Numbered from the stretch's first letter, positions 20,286 through 29,181 are shown. The stretch is DNA of 64,000 nt from Streptomyces justiciae (GCF_015163075.1 NZ_JADDXU010000010.1:248001-312000); one strand, 5' to 3'. Notes: generated by a model not told the origin, from the letters alone. Made by a program: numbers and translations.

Positions 20286-21125
20286 GTGACCACGGAAGAG
20301 TCGCTGCGGCCCCAGTCCCTCATGCTCACGTTCCTGGGCGACCAGGTGCTCGGGCGTGACGTCTGCGTGTACTCGGGCAGCGTGATCGACGTGTTCGCCC
20401 GCGTGGGCGTCGGCGAACAGGCGACGCGCTCGACGCTGACCCGCATGGTGAACCGGGGCCTGCTGCGCCGCCAGCGCGAGGGCCGCCGCATGTACTTCGG
20501 CCTCACCGACCACTCGGCTGCGGTCCTGCGGGACGGCGAGCGCCGCATCTGGCAGACGGGCGCGGTGAACCGCCACTGGGACGGCACCTGGACCCTCCTC
20601 GGCTTCTCCCTCCCCGAGTCCTGGCAACGCCAGCGCCACGACCTGCGCTCCAAACTCACCTGGTCCGGCTTCGGCCCCCTGTTCAGCGGCCTGTGGATCG
20701 CACCCGGCGAGGTCGACGTCGCGGACCTCGTGGGAGAACTGGGCCTGTCCGCCCACGTCAAGGTCTTCCGCGCGCACGCCGACGCCGGCATGGACATCGG
20801 CGCGATGATCGAGGAAACCTGGGAACTGTCCGAACTCGCGGACCGCTACGAGGCGTTCGTACGCCGCTGGCAGCCGTGGGAGACGCGGGCCCCGCAGGCC
20901 GACGAGGCGTTGGCGCAGCGGCTGCTCTTGCAGGCGGAGTGGCTGCGGGTGATCCGACGCGATCCCCGCCTGCCGGTGAAGCATCTGCCGGACGACTGGC
21001 CGGCGGAGCAGGCGGAGAAGACGTTCCGGGCGGTGCACGAACGGTTGACGCCGTTGGCGCGGGAGGCCGCGGGGCGGCTGCTGGACCTGGTACCCGTGCG
21101 CGACACTCCGCAGGACGAGGGCTGA
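20286..21125 (+). CDS. PaaX-family transcriptional regulator
   Basis: 279-residue repressor of the PaaX family, whose best-known member responds to phenylacetyl-CoA. The N-terminal winged helix reads VDVFARVGVGEQATRSTLTRMVNRGLLRRQREGRRMYFGLT-like in pieces (about residues 30-75), followed by a central PaaX domain (GTWTLLGFSLPES, FGPLFSGLWIAPGE) and a C-terminal helical domain (WQPWE, RLLLQAEWLRVIRRDPRLPVKHLPDDWPAE as segments). The start may be GTG 20286 or GTG 20277; GAGAGG at 20267-20272 fits 20277 slightly better. It converges on the CoA-catabolic operon (MaoC, ligase), which it probably regulates. Confidence 0.85.
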   Translation: MTTEESLRPQSLMLTFLGDQVLGRDVCVYSGSVIDVFARVGVGEQATRSTLTRMVNRGLLRRQREGRRMYFGLTDHSAAVLRDGERRIWQTGAVNRHWDGTWTLLGFSLPESWQRQRHDLRSKLTWSGFGPLFSGLWIAPGEVDVADLVGELGLSAHVKVFRAHADAGMDIGAMIEETWELSELADRYEAFVRRWQPWETRAPQADEALAQRLLLQAEWLRVIRRDPRLPVKHLPDDWPAEQAEKTFRAVHERLTPLAREAAGRLLDLVPVRDTPQDEG

Positions 21126-21177
21126 TCAAGCTTCGTCAGTCGGCCAGGCCGCGCTCCATCGCTGCCCGGGAAGAAGC

Positions 21178-21197
21178 CCCGGACCCACAGGTCCGGG
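21178..21197. terminator. terminator between convergent PaaX and MaoC genes
   Basis: CCCGGACC (21178-21185) and GGTCCGGG (21190-21197) form a perfect 8-bp stem with a CACA loop in the 117-bp gap between two convergent genes, placed to end both transcripts. Confidence 0.6.
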
Positions 21198-21242
21198 TCC
21201 CTGTCGTCACGCCCACCGTTGTCGGTGCGGTGTGTTGCGTGG

Positions 21243-21698
21243 TCAGGCGTAGAACCGCGACAGACTCTGCAACACCGCCGCCGGCTTCGCGCCGCCCTCG
21301 ATCTCGATCGCCCCGTCGACCGTGATCTGCACCCCGCCCGCGACGTCCTCGACATCCGTCAGCTTGCCGACCAGGCGGATGCGGGAGCCGACCTTCACCG
21401 GTGACGGGAAACGGACCTTGTTCAGGCCGTAGTTGACCTTCGTGGTGACGCCCTGGACGTCCAACAGCTCGGTGAACAGGGGGATGAACAGGGAGAGGGT
21501 CAGGTAGCCGTGGGCGATCGGGGCGCCGAAGGGGCCCTCGGCCGCGCGTTCCGGGTCGACGTGGATCCACTGGTGGTCGCCCGTGGCGTCGGCGAAGGTG
21601 TTGATGCGGTCCTGGGTGACCTCGATCCACTCGCTGGTGCCCAGGTCGCTGCCGGCCAGCTTCTTGAGTTCGTCGAGGCCGTTGACGGTGATGCTCAT
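21243..21698 (-). CDS. MaoC-family enoyl-CoA hydratase
   Basis: Single hot-dog-fold hydratase, 151 residues, the usual length. The catalytic signature is ATGDHQWIHVDPERA followed by GPFGAPIAHGYLTLSL, with Asp and His of the hydratase-2 motif present. It hydrates a trans-2-enoyl-CoA. Its ATG overlaps the stop of the acyl-CoA ligase (21695-21698), so it is translated with it. It is the last gene of the SDR-amidohydrolase-ligase-MaoC operon, which suggests a beta-oxidation-like step on the ligase product. Confidence 0.9.
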   Translation of the reverse strand: MSITVNGLDELKKLAGSDLGTSEWIEVTQDRINTFADATGDHQWIHVDPERAAEGPFGAPIAHGYLTLSLFIPLFTELLDVQGVTTKVNYGLNKVRFPSPVKVGSRIRLVGKLTDVEDVAGGVQITVDGAIEIEGGAKPAAVLQSLSRFYA

Positions 21699-23209
21699 GA
21701 GGTTCCTTCGCTGTTGCCGTAGCGGGTACGGACGCGGGACTTGAGGAGTTTTCCGGAGGCCGTGCGCGGCAACTCGGCCGCGAGGACCACCGACTTGGGG
21801 ATCTTGTACTTGGCCAGACGGCCGGCCAGGGACGCCAGCACCGCGTCCGGGTCGAGCGAAGCGCCCTCGCGGGGGACCACCACCGCGCGCGGCACCTCGC
21901 CCCACTTGTCGTCCGGTACGCCGATGACCGCGCACTCGACGATGTCGGGGTGGGTGAGGAGCAGGTCCTCGATCTCGGCGGGGTAGATGTTCTCGCCGCC
22001 CGAAATGATCATGTCCTTGATGCGGTCGACGATGAAGACATAGCCGTCCTCGTCGACCCGGGCGGCGTCCCCGCTGCGGAACCAGCCGTCCGTGAAGGAC
22101 GCGGCCGTCTCCTCCGGCAGCCCCCAGTAGCCGGGCATGACGTGCGGACCGCGGATGACCACCTCGCCGGTCTCGCCGACGTCGACCGGCGCCATGTCCG
22201 GTCGTACGACCCGTACGTCGCTGAAGAAGTGCGGTACGCCCGCCGAACCGGCCTTGCCCACCGCGTGCTCGGCGTCCAGGAAGAGCGTGCCGGGGGCCGC
22301 TTCCGTCATGCCGTAGCCCTGGAGGAAGGTCAGGCCGCGTTCCTGGTAGACGCCGATCATCGAGGTGGGGACGGGTGAGCCGCCGCAGGTGAGGATGCGG
22401 AGGGAGGAGAGGTCCGCGTCCGGCCAGCGGGGGTGGCGGGCGATCTGTTCGAACATCGTCGGGACGCCGAACATGAAGGTGATCCGGTGGCGTTCGATCA
22501 GGTCGAAGGACGCGGACGGGTCGAAGGCCTCCACCAGGACGCAGGTGCCGCCCTTCAGCAGCACCGGCAGGGTCAGCATGTTCAGGCCCGCCGTGTGGAA
22601 CAACGGGGCCGAGACCAGGGCGCGTTCGTCGGCGATCAGGTCGGTGTCGACGAGGACGTTGAGCGCGTTCCAGGTGAGGTTGCCGTGGGTGAGCATCGCG
22701 CCCTTGGGGCGCCCGGTCGTGCCCGAGGTGTACATGATGATGCAGGTGTCGTCGGGCGCCACCGGTTGGTCGATCGGCTCGCTGGAGGACCTCGCCAGCT
22801 CCTCCTCGTACTCGGCGCCCACCTCCACGTACGCCCGTACGTCCGTGTCGCCCGGCAGGCCCGCGACCAGGCCCGCGTACTGGGGGCCGTAGACGAGCGC
22901 CTTCGTGCCGGAGTCGGCGAGCTGGTAGGCGATCTCCGGACCCGCCAGGCGGATGTTGAGCGGGACGAAGACCGCGCCGAGGGTGCCCGCCGCGAACAAC
23001 GTCTCCAGGTAGGAGGGGTGGTTGGGGCCGAGGTAGGCGATCCGGTCGCCGCGCCGGACGCCCCGGGCGCGCAGGGCGTGGGCGAGGCGGGTGGTGCGCT
23101 CGTACAGCTGGGCGTACGTCCATGTCGTGTCGCCGTGCACCAGTGCGGTGCGGTGCGGGGTCTTGCGGGCCCGGCGTGCGGGCCACGACCCCAGTCCCTC
23201 GTTGCGCAT
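21695..23209 (-). CDS. acyl-CoA ligase (FadD-like)
   Basis: AMP-forming acyl-CoA synthetase of the ANL superfamily, 504 residues. The P-loop signature is MYTSGTTGRPKGAM (near residue 160), the central motif is GYGMTEAAP, and the hinge and C-terminal lobe follow with WFRSGDAARVDEDGYVFIVDR and the catalytic lysine region ELPRTASGKLLK. It activates a carboxylic acid to its CoA thioester. The specific acid is not readable; the length and motifs suit medium/long-chain or aromatic acids. It lies 10 bp downstream of the amidohydrolase gene and overlaps the MaoC start. Confidence 0.9.
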   Translation of the reverse strand: MRNEGLGSWPARRARKTPHRTALVHGDTTWTYAQLYERTTRLAHALRARGVRRGDRIAYLGPNHPSYLETLFAAGTLGAVFVPLNIRLAGPEIAYQLADSGTKALVYGPQYAGLVAGLPGDTDVRAYVEVGAEYEEELARSSSEPIDQPVAPDDTCIIMYTSGTTGRPKGAMLTHGNLTWNALNVLVDTDLIADERALVSAPLFHTAGLNMLTLPVLLKGGTCVLVEAFDPSASFDLIERHRITFMFGVPTMFEQIARHPRWPDADLSSLRILTCGGSPVPTSMIGVYQERGLTFLQGYGMTEAAPGTLFLDAEHAVGKAGSAGVPHFFSDVRVVRPDMAPVDVGETGEVVIRGPHVMPGYWGLPEETAASFTDGWFRSGDAARVDEDGYVFIVDRIKDMIISGGENIYPAEIEDLLLTHPDIVECAVIGVPDDKWGEVPRAVVVPREGASLDPDAVLASLAGRLAKYKIPKSVVLAAELPRTASGKLLKSRVRTRYGNSEGTS

Positions 23210-23219
23210 CTACGACCCC

Positions 23220-24095
23220 TTACGGCTTCGTCAGCCCGAGCAGGCGGGCGGCGTTCTCCTTGAGGATCTTCGGCTTCACCTCGTCCTTGATCGACAGCTT
23301 CTCGAAGTCGGCGAGCCAGCGGTCGGGGGTGAGGACGGGGAAGTCGGAGCCGAAGAGGACCTTGTCCTTCAGCAGGGTGTTCGCGTACTGGACCAGTTGC
23401 GGCGGGAAGTACTTCGGGGACCAGCCGGACAGGTCGATGTGGACGCCCGGCTTGTGGGTGGCGACCGCGAGGGCCTCGTCCTGCCAGGGGAAGGACGGGT
23501 GCGCCAGGATGATCTTCAGGTGCGGGAAGTCGGCGGCGACGTCGTCGACGTGGAGGGGGTTGGAGTACTTCAGGCGGATGCCGCCGCCTCCCGGGACCCC
23601 CGCGCCGATGCCCGTCTGGCCCGTGTGGAAGAGGGCGATCGTGCCCGTCTCCTCGATGACCTCGTAGAGGTCGTACGCCACCGAGCGGTCGTTGGGGAAG
23701 AAGCCCTGGATGCTGGGGTGGAACTTGAAGCCCTTCACCCCGTACTCCTCGACCAGGCGGCGGGCCTGCCGCACGCCCGCCTTGCCGCGGAAGGGGTCGA
23801 TGGAGGCGAAGGGGATCAGGACGTCGGAGTTCGCGGCGGCCGCCTCCGCCACCTCCTCGTTCGGGACCGGCGCGGTGCCGGTCGCCGACTCCGCGTCGAC
23901 CGTGAAGATCACGGCGGCCATCTTCCGCTCGCGGTAGTAGGCGGCCGTCTCCTCCAGCGTCGGCTTCCGCTTGCCCTCGACCTTGAAGTAGGCGGAGGAG
24001 GCGTCGTGCAGGTCGTCGTCGAGGGAGGAGTGGCCCTTCGACGACACCTCCGCGTGGGTGTGTACGTCGATGGCGACCAGGTCGTCGATGTCCAT
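23220..24095 (-). CDS. amidohydrolase (ACMSD-like, COG2159 type)
   Basis: 291-residue metal-dependent hydrolase or decarboxylase of the amidohydrolase-2 family. It opens with IDVHTHAEVS, the HxH metal motif, and continues with GVKGFKFHPSIQGFFP, IALFHTGQTG, ILAHPSFPW and LFGSDFPVLTPDRW, all usual positions of metal ligands and the catalytic Asp. Members hydrolyse C-N bonds or decarboxylate ring-cleavage products. The ATG overlaps the SDR stop, placing it second in the operon. Whether it deaminates, hydrolyses or decarboxylates the substrate is not clear. Confidence 0.85.
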   Translation of the reverse strand: MDIDDLVAIDVHTHAEVSSKGHSSLDDDLHDASSAYFKVEGKRKPTLEETAAYYRERKMAAVIFTVDAESATGTAPVPNEEVAEAAAANSDVLIPFASIDPFRGKAGVRQARRLVEEYGVKGFKFHPSIQGFFPNDRSVAYDLYEVIEETGTIALFHTGQTGIGAGVPGGGGIRLKYSNPLHVDDVAADFPHLKIILAHPSFPWQDEALAVATHKPGVHIDLSGWSPKYFPPQLVQYANTLLKDKVLFGSDFPVLTPDRWLADFEKLSIKDEVKPKILKENAARLLGLTKP

Positions 24096-25012
24096 CACGC
24101 CTCCGGAAGCTTCGGCGCCGGGATGCCGACCGACTGGAGTTCGGCGCCGACCGAGGTGGGGAAGGCGTCGGCCAGGGTGTCCGGGGTCCAGCCGCCGTCG
24201 GCGTACGCCGTCCTGATCTCCTGCGGGTGCGACCAGAGTGCCACCTTGTCGCCGCCGATTCCTATGGCCTGGCCCGTGATGCCGCGGGCGGCCTCGGAGG
24301 CGAGGAAGGGGACGAGGGCCGCGCAGTCCTCGGGGGTGCCGAAGCCCTCGCCCTTGCGCAGGAAGTCCGGGAGCGGCTCGCCGTTCCGCATGGCCTCGAT
24401 GTACGGGGCGAAGGCGGGGATCGTCTCGGTCATGGCGGTCGCGGCGACCGGCACGATCGCGTTGACGGTGATGTTCGCGCGGCCCAGCTCCATGGACCAG
24501 GTGCGGGCGAAGGCGGCGATGCCGGCCTTGGCGGCGGCGTAGTTGGTCTGGCCGAAGTTGCCGCGCTGGCCGGCCGGGGAGCCGACCAGGATCAGCGAGC
24601 CGCCCTCGCCCTGCTCGCGCATCCGGACGGCGGCGGCGCGGGCGCAGGTGAAGGTGCCCTTGAGGTGGGTGGTGATCACCGCGTCGAAGTCGTCGTCGGA
24701 CATCTTCCACAGCACCTTGTCACGCAGGATGCCCGCGTTGGTGACCAGGATGTCGAGCCGTCCGAACTCCTCGACCGCGCGGTTCACGAGCCGCTCGGCG
24801 GCCTCGGTGGTGCCGACCGGGACGACCTCGGCGACGGCCGTGCCGCCGGCCTCGGTGATGGACTTCACGGCCTGCTCGGCCACGGCCTCGTCGACGTCGT
24901 TGACGACCACGGAGGCGCCGTGGGCGGCGAGGGCGTGCGCATAGGCGAGGCCGAGGCCCCGGCCGCTGCCGGTGACGACGGCGACCTTGCCGGAGAGATC
25001 GATGCTGGGCAC
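24095..25012 (-). CDS. short-chain dehydrogenase/reductase
   Basis: Classical SDR, 305 residues, somewhat longer than average and similar to the dehydrogenase part of multifunctional beta-oxidation enzymes. The cofactor site is TGSGRGLGLAYA with NAG (LVTNAGILRD), and the catalytic Tyr/Lys is in TNYAAAKAG with Ser in LVGSPAGQ. It would oxidise a 3-hydroxyacyl-CoA made by the MaoC hydratase. First gene of the four-gene operon, divergent from the MarR gene across a palindrome-containing gap. Confidence 0.9.
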   Translation of the reverse strand: MPSIDLSGKVAVVTGSGRGLGLAYAHALAAHGASVVVNDVDEAVAEQAVKSITEAGGTAVAEVVPVGTTEAAERLVNRAVEEFGRLDILVTNAGILRDKVLWKMSDDDFDAVITTHLKGTFTCARAAAVRMREQGEGGSLILVGSPAGQRGNFGQTNYAAAKAGIAAFARTWSMELGRANITVNAIVPVAATAMTETIPAFAPYIEAMRNGEPLPDFLRKGEGFGTPEDCAALVPFLASEAARGITGQAIGIGGDKVALWSHPQEIRTAYADGGWTPDTLADAFPTSVGAELQSVGIPAPKLPEA

Positions 25013-25091
25013 GGGTGAGGTCCCTTCACGAGCGGATGCGAGGACGCGCCGTCGGGACGCGTCACTGCGACTTCGAGATCGAAGCTAAGAG

Positions 25092-25119
25092 CAATAATTG
25101 TTGACGTCAATAGTTGTTG
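25092..25119. promoter_or_regulatory. MarR-type operator candidate between SDR and MarR genes
   Basis: The perfect palindrome TTGACGTCAA (25101-25110) sits at the centre of a wider imperfect palindrome (25092-25119) in which 11 of 14 base pairs match. It lies between divergent genes in an unusually AT-rich patch. A MarR protein encoded next to it is the likely ligand and could control both directions. Confidence 0.6.
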
Positions 25120-25180
25120 GCGACCGACGGGTGCGTCATGCTGGAATCTGCATGCCGTACCGCGACCCAGGGAGCCCGCC

Positions 25181-25651
25181 ATCACTCGCCAGCACGCCAC
25201 CCCCAAGCCCATCGACGCGGACGAGCCGTGGATGCGCGGGCTGCACGCGGACACCGGCTATCTGCTCTACCGCCTGGGGCTCCGCTCGGGTCAGCTCTTC
25301 AACACGTTCCTCCAGGAGTCCGGGCTGCGGCTGCGCCACTACGCGGTGCTGCGCTATCTCGCCGGTGCCGAGGGCGCCCTCCAGCGGGAGCTGAGCACCC
25401 GGCTCGGTTACGACCCGAGCGCGATCGTCGGCCTGGTCGACGACCTGGAGAAGCTGGACCTCACCGAGCGCCGGCCCTCCCCCGACGACCGCCGCAGCAA
25501 GATCGTCGTCCTCACCGAGAAGGGCCGCGCCTTCCTGCGCGACACCGACGAGGCGGGGCGGCGGGTGACCAACGACCTGCTGGAGCCGCTCGACGCCGGG
25601 GAGCGCGACGCGCTGCACGCGCTGCTGCTGAGGATCGCCGACCAGCCATGA
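25181..25651 (+). CDS. MarR-family regulator, apparent ATC start
   Basis: Winged-helix MarR regulator. The dimer helix starts DTGYLLYRLGLRSGQLFN, the recognition part is LQRELSTRLGYDPSAIVGLVDDLEKL, and the wing contains RRPSPDDRRSKIVVLTEKG. The first ATG in frame is at 25232, but the codons before it (TRQHATPKPIDADEPW) have strong coding third-position GC, and AGGGAG (25169-25174) is perfectly placed for an ATC at 25181. No ATG, GTG or TTG lies in that frame upstream. The 156-residue product from ATC is favoured; 25232 is the conservative alternative. It is coupled to the IclR gene (ATGA). Confidence 0.8.
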   Translation: MTRQHATPKPIDADEPWMRGLHADTGYLLYRLGLRSGQLFNTFLQESGLRLRHYAVLRYLAGAEGALQRELSTRLGYDPSAIVGLVDDLEKLDLTERRPSPDDRRSKIVVLTEKGRAFLRDTDEAGRRVTNDLLEPLDAGERDALHALLLRIADQP

Positions 25652-26424
25652 CCGGCCAGCCCAGGGTTCGCTCACGCGGCGCCGCCACCGCGCCCGACCG
25701 GCTGCTGTCCGTGCTCGGCGCGTTCGACCACGGGCACCCGGCGCTGAGCCTGACGGACATCAGCCGCCGGGCGGGGCTGAGCCTGACCACCGCACACCGG
25801 CTCGTGGGTGCGCTCACCGAGTGGGGCGCCCTGGAGCGGGACGACTCCGGCGTCTACCACGTGGGGCTGCGCCTCTGGGAGGTCGCCGCCCTCGCCCCGC
25901 GCGGGCTCGCGCTGCGGCAGATCGCGCTGCCGTATCTGGAGGACCTGTACGAAGCGACGCACGAGAACGTGCAGTTGGCGGTCCGGGACGGCACGGACGT
26001 CGTCTACATCGAGTGGCTGTCGGGGCGTTCGTCGGTCGGCGTGCACATCAGGGTCGGCGCCCGCTGGCCGCTGCACGCCACCGGCGTCGGGCTCGCGCTG
26101 CTGGCCCATGACACCCCGGAGTCCCAGGAGCGGTACTGCGCGGGCCCCCTCGACTCCTTCACCCCGTACACGATCACGGACCCGGCACGACTGCGCCGGG
26201 TCCTGGCCGAGACCCGGCGTACGGGGGTGGCGGTGAGCGACCGTCAGGTCACCGACGACGCGCTGTCGGTGGCCGCCCCCGTGCGCGGGACCGGCGGGGC
26301 GGTGGTGGCCGCCGTGTCGATCGTGGTGCCCCAAGTCGACGCGCAGGTACCGGTGTTGGTGCCGGCGGTGCGGGTCGCCGCGCGGGGGATATCGCGGGCG
26401 TTGGGGTGGCGGCCGGAGAAGTGA
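25648..26424 (+). CDS. IclR-family transcriptional regulator
   Basis: 258-residue IclR regulator: N-terminal winged helix (APDRLLSVLGAFDHGHPALSLTDIS-type region, then AGLSLTTAHRLVGALTEWGALERDD) and a C-terminal effector domain with ENVQLAVRDGTDVVYIEWLSG, GARWPLHATGVGLALLA and ALSVAAPVRGTGGAVVAAVS. IclR members often regulate aromatic or fatty-acid catabolism. The ATG overlaps the MarR stop, so both regulators are co-expressed, divergent from the catabolic operon. Confidence 0.9.
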   Translation: MTGQPRVRSRGAATAPDRLLSVLGAFDHGHPALSLTDISRRAGLSLTTAHRLVGALTEWGALERDDSGVYHVGLRLWEVAALAPRGLALRQIALPYLEDLYEATHENVQLAVRDGTDVVYIEWLSGRSSVGVHIRVGARWPLHATGVGLALLAHDTPESQERYCAGPLDSFTPYTITDPARLRRVLAETRRTGVAVSDRQVTDDALSVAAPVRGTGGAVVAAVSIVVPQVDAQVPVLVPAVRVAARGISRALGWRPEK

Positions 26425-26491
26425 GGCACAGGGGCCTACGGGCCTACAGGGCCGTGAGCCTCCGGGGCGGCAGGCCTCCAGGCCGACAGCC

Positions 26492-27778
26492 CTACAGCGC
26501 CTGGCAGTTGCTCGTCATCGCCCGCCCCGCGAACCGCTCCCCCAGCCACTCCACCACGTCGTTGATCGCCTGCGGATCACCGAGCAGATGGTCACCCGCG
26601 TACGACTTCCACCGCGTCTCGACCCCCGCGTCGCAGTACGCCCGCCGGGTGCCGTAACCGGTCTCCGCCGGGATGACCTCGTCGAGGAGGCCGCGGTACT
26701 GGAGGACCGGGAAGCCGATCTCGTAGCGCGCCCCGGAGCCGGACGGGCCGATGCCGACGCCGAGTTTGTTGCCGTCGACGAGTTCGCCCCAGGTGGTGCC
26801 GTCGGGGCCGCGGAGGGCGTAGATGTCGGCCAGGGAGAGGTGGTCGGTGGTGTAGTTCTCGATGCGGGCGCCGACGAACTGGGCCACCGTGCCGACCGCG
26901 CACAGGGACTTGGCCTTCGCGATCGCCTTGCGGCCCTGGTCGTTGAGGAGTTCGTCGAAGGGCATCTCCGGGTGGGTGACCGACAGGCCGATGACCGCGT
27001 CGACGAGGAACCCGGCGAATCCACCGCCGTTGAGCTGTGCGCCGACCTGCTTGAGGTCGCCGGGAACCCCGCCCGAGGCCACGCCCGCCATTTTCAGCTC
27101 GGGCGCGTAGGAGGCGGCGAGTTGGGCCGCCCAGAGGCTGGCGGAGCCACCCTCCGAGTAGCCCCAGAGGCCCACTTGAGCGGTCGGGCTCACCCCGCTG
27201 CCGGGCACCTTGGCGGCGACCCGCGCCATGTCCAGCACCGCGTGACCGGCGTCGAGGCCGGAGACGTACGGGTGGACCTGGCCGTCGAGGTAGCCGACGC
27301 CGTCGGTCGCGGCGACCGCGTACCCGGCATTGAGGAGGGCCGCGAGGTTCGGGCCCTCGTAGGCGTCGACGTACTCACCGGCGAGCTGCTTGGAGAAGGC
27401 GCACTGCGGGCCGATGCCGAGGGTGCCGGGGGCGAAGGAGACCAGGGGGCGTTCGCCGGGCCCGGCCCACGCCTCCTCCGGCACGACGACGGTCCCGGCG
27501 ACGGCGATCGGCTTCCCGTGCGCGTCGGTGGAGCCGTACTGCACCTTCCACGCCTTCATGGGCGTGCCGCTGCCCACCATCGGCAGCGAGTCGACGGCAC
27601 GGCAGGCGATGACGGTGCCGGGGGCGGACGGCCGGTCCGGGGGCCGGTAGATGTCCGCGTCGGCGGCGGTGCAGGCCTCCGGTGTCCCGGCCTCGGCGGT
27701 GACCGCGGGTACCGCCAGGGCTCCCCCGAGCAGTACGGCCGCGACCCCTAGGAACAACGGCTTCCGTTTCCTCTTCAC
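26492..27778 (-). CDS. secreted lipase-like alpha/beta hydrolase
   Basis: Exported esterase/lipase resembling the secretory LIP family. From GTG 27778 (428 residues) the signal peptide is KRKRKPLFLGVAAVLLGGALA ending at AEA near residue 30. The nucleophile elbow is GYSEGG in VGLWGYSEGGSASLW, with an Asp candidate in LLDEVIPAETG and a His candidate in YAGDHLLGD. Cysteines near both ends (PEACTAAD, TSNCQAL) could form a disulfide. The ORF extends to 27841, but GGGACG sits suitably before 27778. It is divergent from the two-component operon and faces the IclR gene. Confidence 0.82.
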   Translation of the reverse strand: MKRKRKPLFLGVAAVLLGGALAVPAVTAEAGTPEACTAADADIYRPPDRPSAPGTVIACRAVDSLPMVGSGTPMKAWKVQYGSTDAHGKPIAVAGTVVVPEEAWAGPGERPLVSFAPGTLGIGPQCAFSKQLAGEYVDAYEGPNLAALLNAGYAVAATDGVGYLDGQVHPYVSGLDAGHAVLDMARVAAKVPGSGVSPTAQVGLWGYSEGGSASLWAAQLAASYAPELKMAGVASGGVPGDLKQVGAQLNGGGFAGFLVDAVIGLSVTHPEMPFDELLNDQGRKAIAKAKSLCAVGTVAQFVGARIENYTTDHLSLADIYALRGPDGTTWGELVDGNKLGVGIGPSGSGARYEIGFPVLQYRGLLDEVIPAETGYGTRRAYCDAGVETRWKSYAGDHLLGDPQAINDVVEWLGERFAGRAMTSNCQAL

Positions 27779-27978
27779 CTCAGAGCGTCCCTTCTGTGCG
27801 GTGAATGGGAGCCGTGAGGTTACGGAACCGTAGGTAAGCACTGATAGTTAAAAGACGACGAAGCGGAACGGCCGCGACTGCGCCCCGCTGACTAGCGCGC
27901 GGATATCCCTCTCACCGGCGAGGCAGCGCCCCGGGCCGCTCGCGATACTGGAACGGCCCCTGCCCCGAGGAGCCGCCG

Positions 27979-29181
27979 ATGTCCGCTCACCCCTGGTTCG
28001 CACCGCTGGTCAAGCGGGTGCGTACCGCGAATCCGTACGTCGTCGACACCGCGCTCGCCGCGCTCGTGCTGTTCGCCGTCTCGCTCCAGTGGATCTTCCC
28101 CGACGAGGGAGACGACCGGCTGACCTGGCAGGGCTGGCTGCTCGGCGCGGCCACCGCCGTACCCCTGGTCTGGCGGCACCGGGCGCCGTTCGCGATGGCC
28201 TGCGCGGTGTCGGTGGCCACCCCCGCGCAAGCGCTGTACCACGCCCCGCCGCCGGACGTGATGTACGCCGGTCTGGTCGTCCTCTACACGATGGCCGCCC
28301 GGGGCACGCCGTGGCAGCGGCGCTTCATGCTGGTGGGCTGGACGATCGGGGTCTCGCTCGTCATGACGCACAAGGAGAGCCCGGAGCCCTTCGAGTACGC
28401 CTTCCAGCTGATGAGCGTGGCCTGCGCCTACGCGTTCGGTGTGCTCGCCCGCGTCCAGCGTGCCTACACCGCCGAACTGGAGGACCGGGCACGGCGGTTG
28501 GAGCGGGAGCGGGCCGCGGACACCGCGCGGGCGACGGCCCAGGAGCGGGCCCGGATCGCCCGGGACATGCACGACATCCTGGCCCACGCGGTGAGCCTGA
28601 TGGTGGTGCAGGCCGAGGCCGGGCCGGTGGTGGTGCGCAGTGATCCGGCGCGCGCGGAGGCCGCGTTCGACGCGATCGCGGGGGCGGGCCGGGACGCGAT
28701 GGCGCAGTTGCGCCGCATCCTCGGCGTCCTCAAGGAGGAGCAGCGCAACGGGACTTCACCGCAGCCGGGCCTGAAGGCGCTGCCCGCCCTGGTCCGCCAG
28801 GTGGGTGAATCCACCGGCCTGCGGGTCAAGTTGAACACGACCGGCGATCCGCTCCCCCTCCCGCCGGACACCGACATCGCCGCCTACCGGGTCGTCCAGG
28901 AGGCGCTCACCAACACGGTCAAGCACGCGTACGCTTCCTCCGCGACCGTCGAACTCGATTGGACGGAGGAGGCGTTGACGCTGACGGTGACGGACGACGG
29001 CTGCGGCCCCACGGGGTCGGGAAGCGGACCCGCGAGGCCGGGCGGCGGGCACGGTCTGATCGGCATCCGGGAGCGGGCGGCCGCCTGCGGCGGCGAGGCT
29101 CGCGCCGGGCGCGGCCCGGACGGCGGCTTCCGGGTCGTCGTACGCCTCCCGGCCGGTGACCGGCAGGCGGCGCTCGGGTGA
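27979..29181 (+). CDS. NarL-type sensor histidine kinase
   Basis: 400-residue membrane sensor kinase. The N-terminal half holds about five transmembrane helices (from VVDTALAALVLFAVSLQWIF on), a coiled-coil linker (LEDRARRLERERAADTARA) and a HisKA_3 dimerisation helix with the phospho-acceptor H198 in RDMHDILAHAVSL. The ATPase domain has TNTVKHAYASS and GHGLIGIRERAAACGG. The signal is unknown. GAGGAG precedes the ATG at 27979. The TGA overlaps the GTG of the response regulator. Confidence 0.92.
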   Translation: MSAHPWFAPLVKRVRTANPYVVDTALAALVLFAVSLQWIFPDEGDDRLTWQGWLLGAATAVPLVWRHRAPFAMACAVSVATPAQALYHAPPPDVMYAGLVVLYTMAARGTPWQRRFMLVGWTIGVSLVMTHKESPEPFEYAFQLMSVACAYAFGVLARVQRAYTAELEDRARRLERERAADTARATAQERARIARDMHDILAHAVSLMVVQAEAGPVVVRSDPARAEAAFDAIAGAGRDAMAQLRRILGVLKEEQRNGTSPQPGLKALPALVRQVGESTGLRVKLNTTGDPLPLPPDTDIAAYRVVQEALTNTVKHAYASSATVELDWTEEALTLTVTDDGCGPTGSGSGPARPGGGHGLIGIRERAAACGGEARAGRGPDGGFRVVVRLPAGDRQAALG

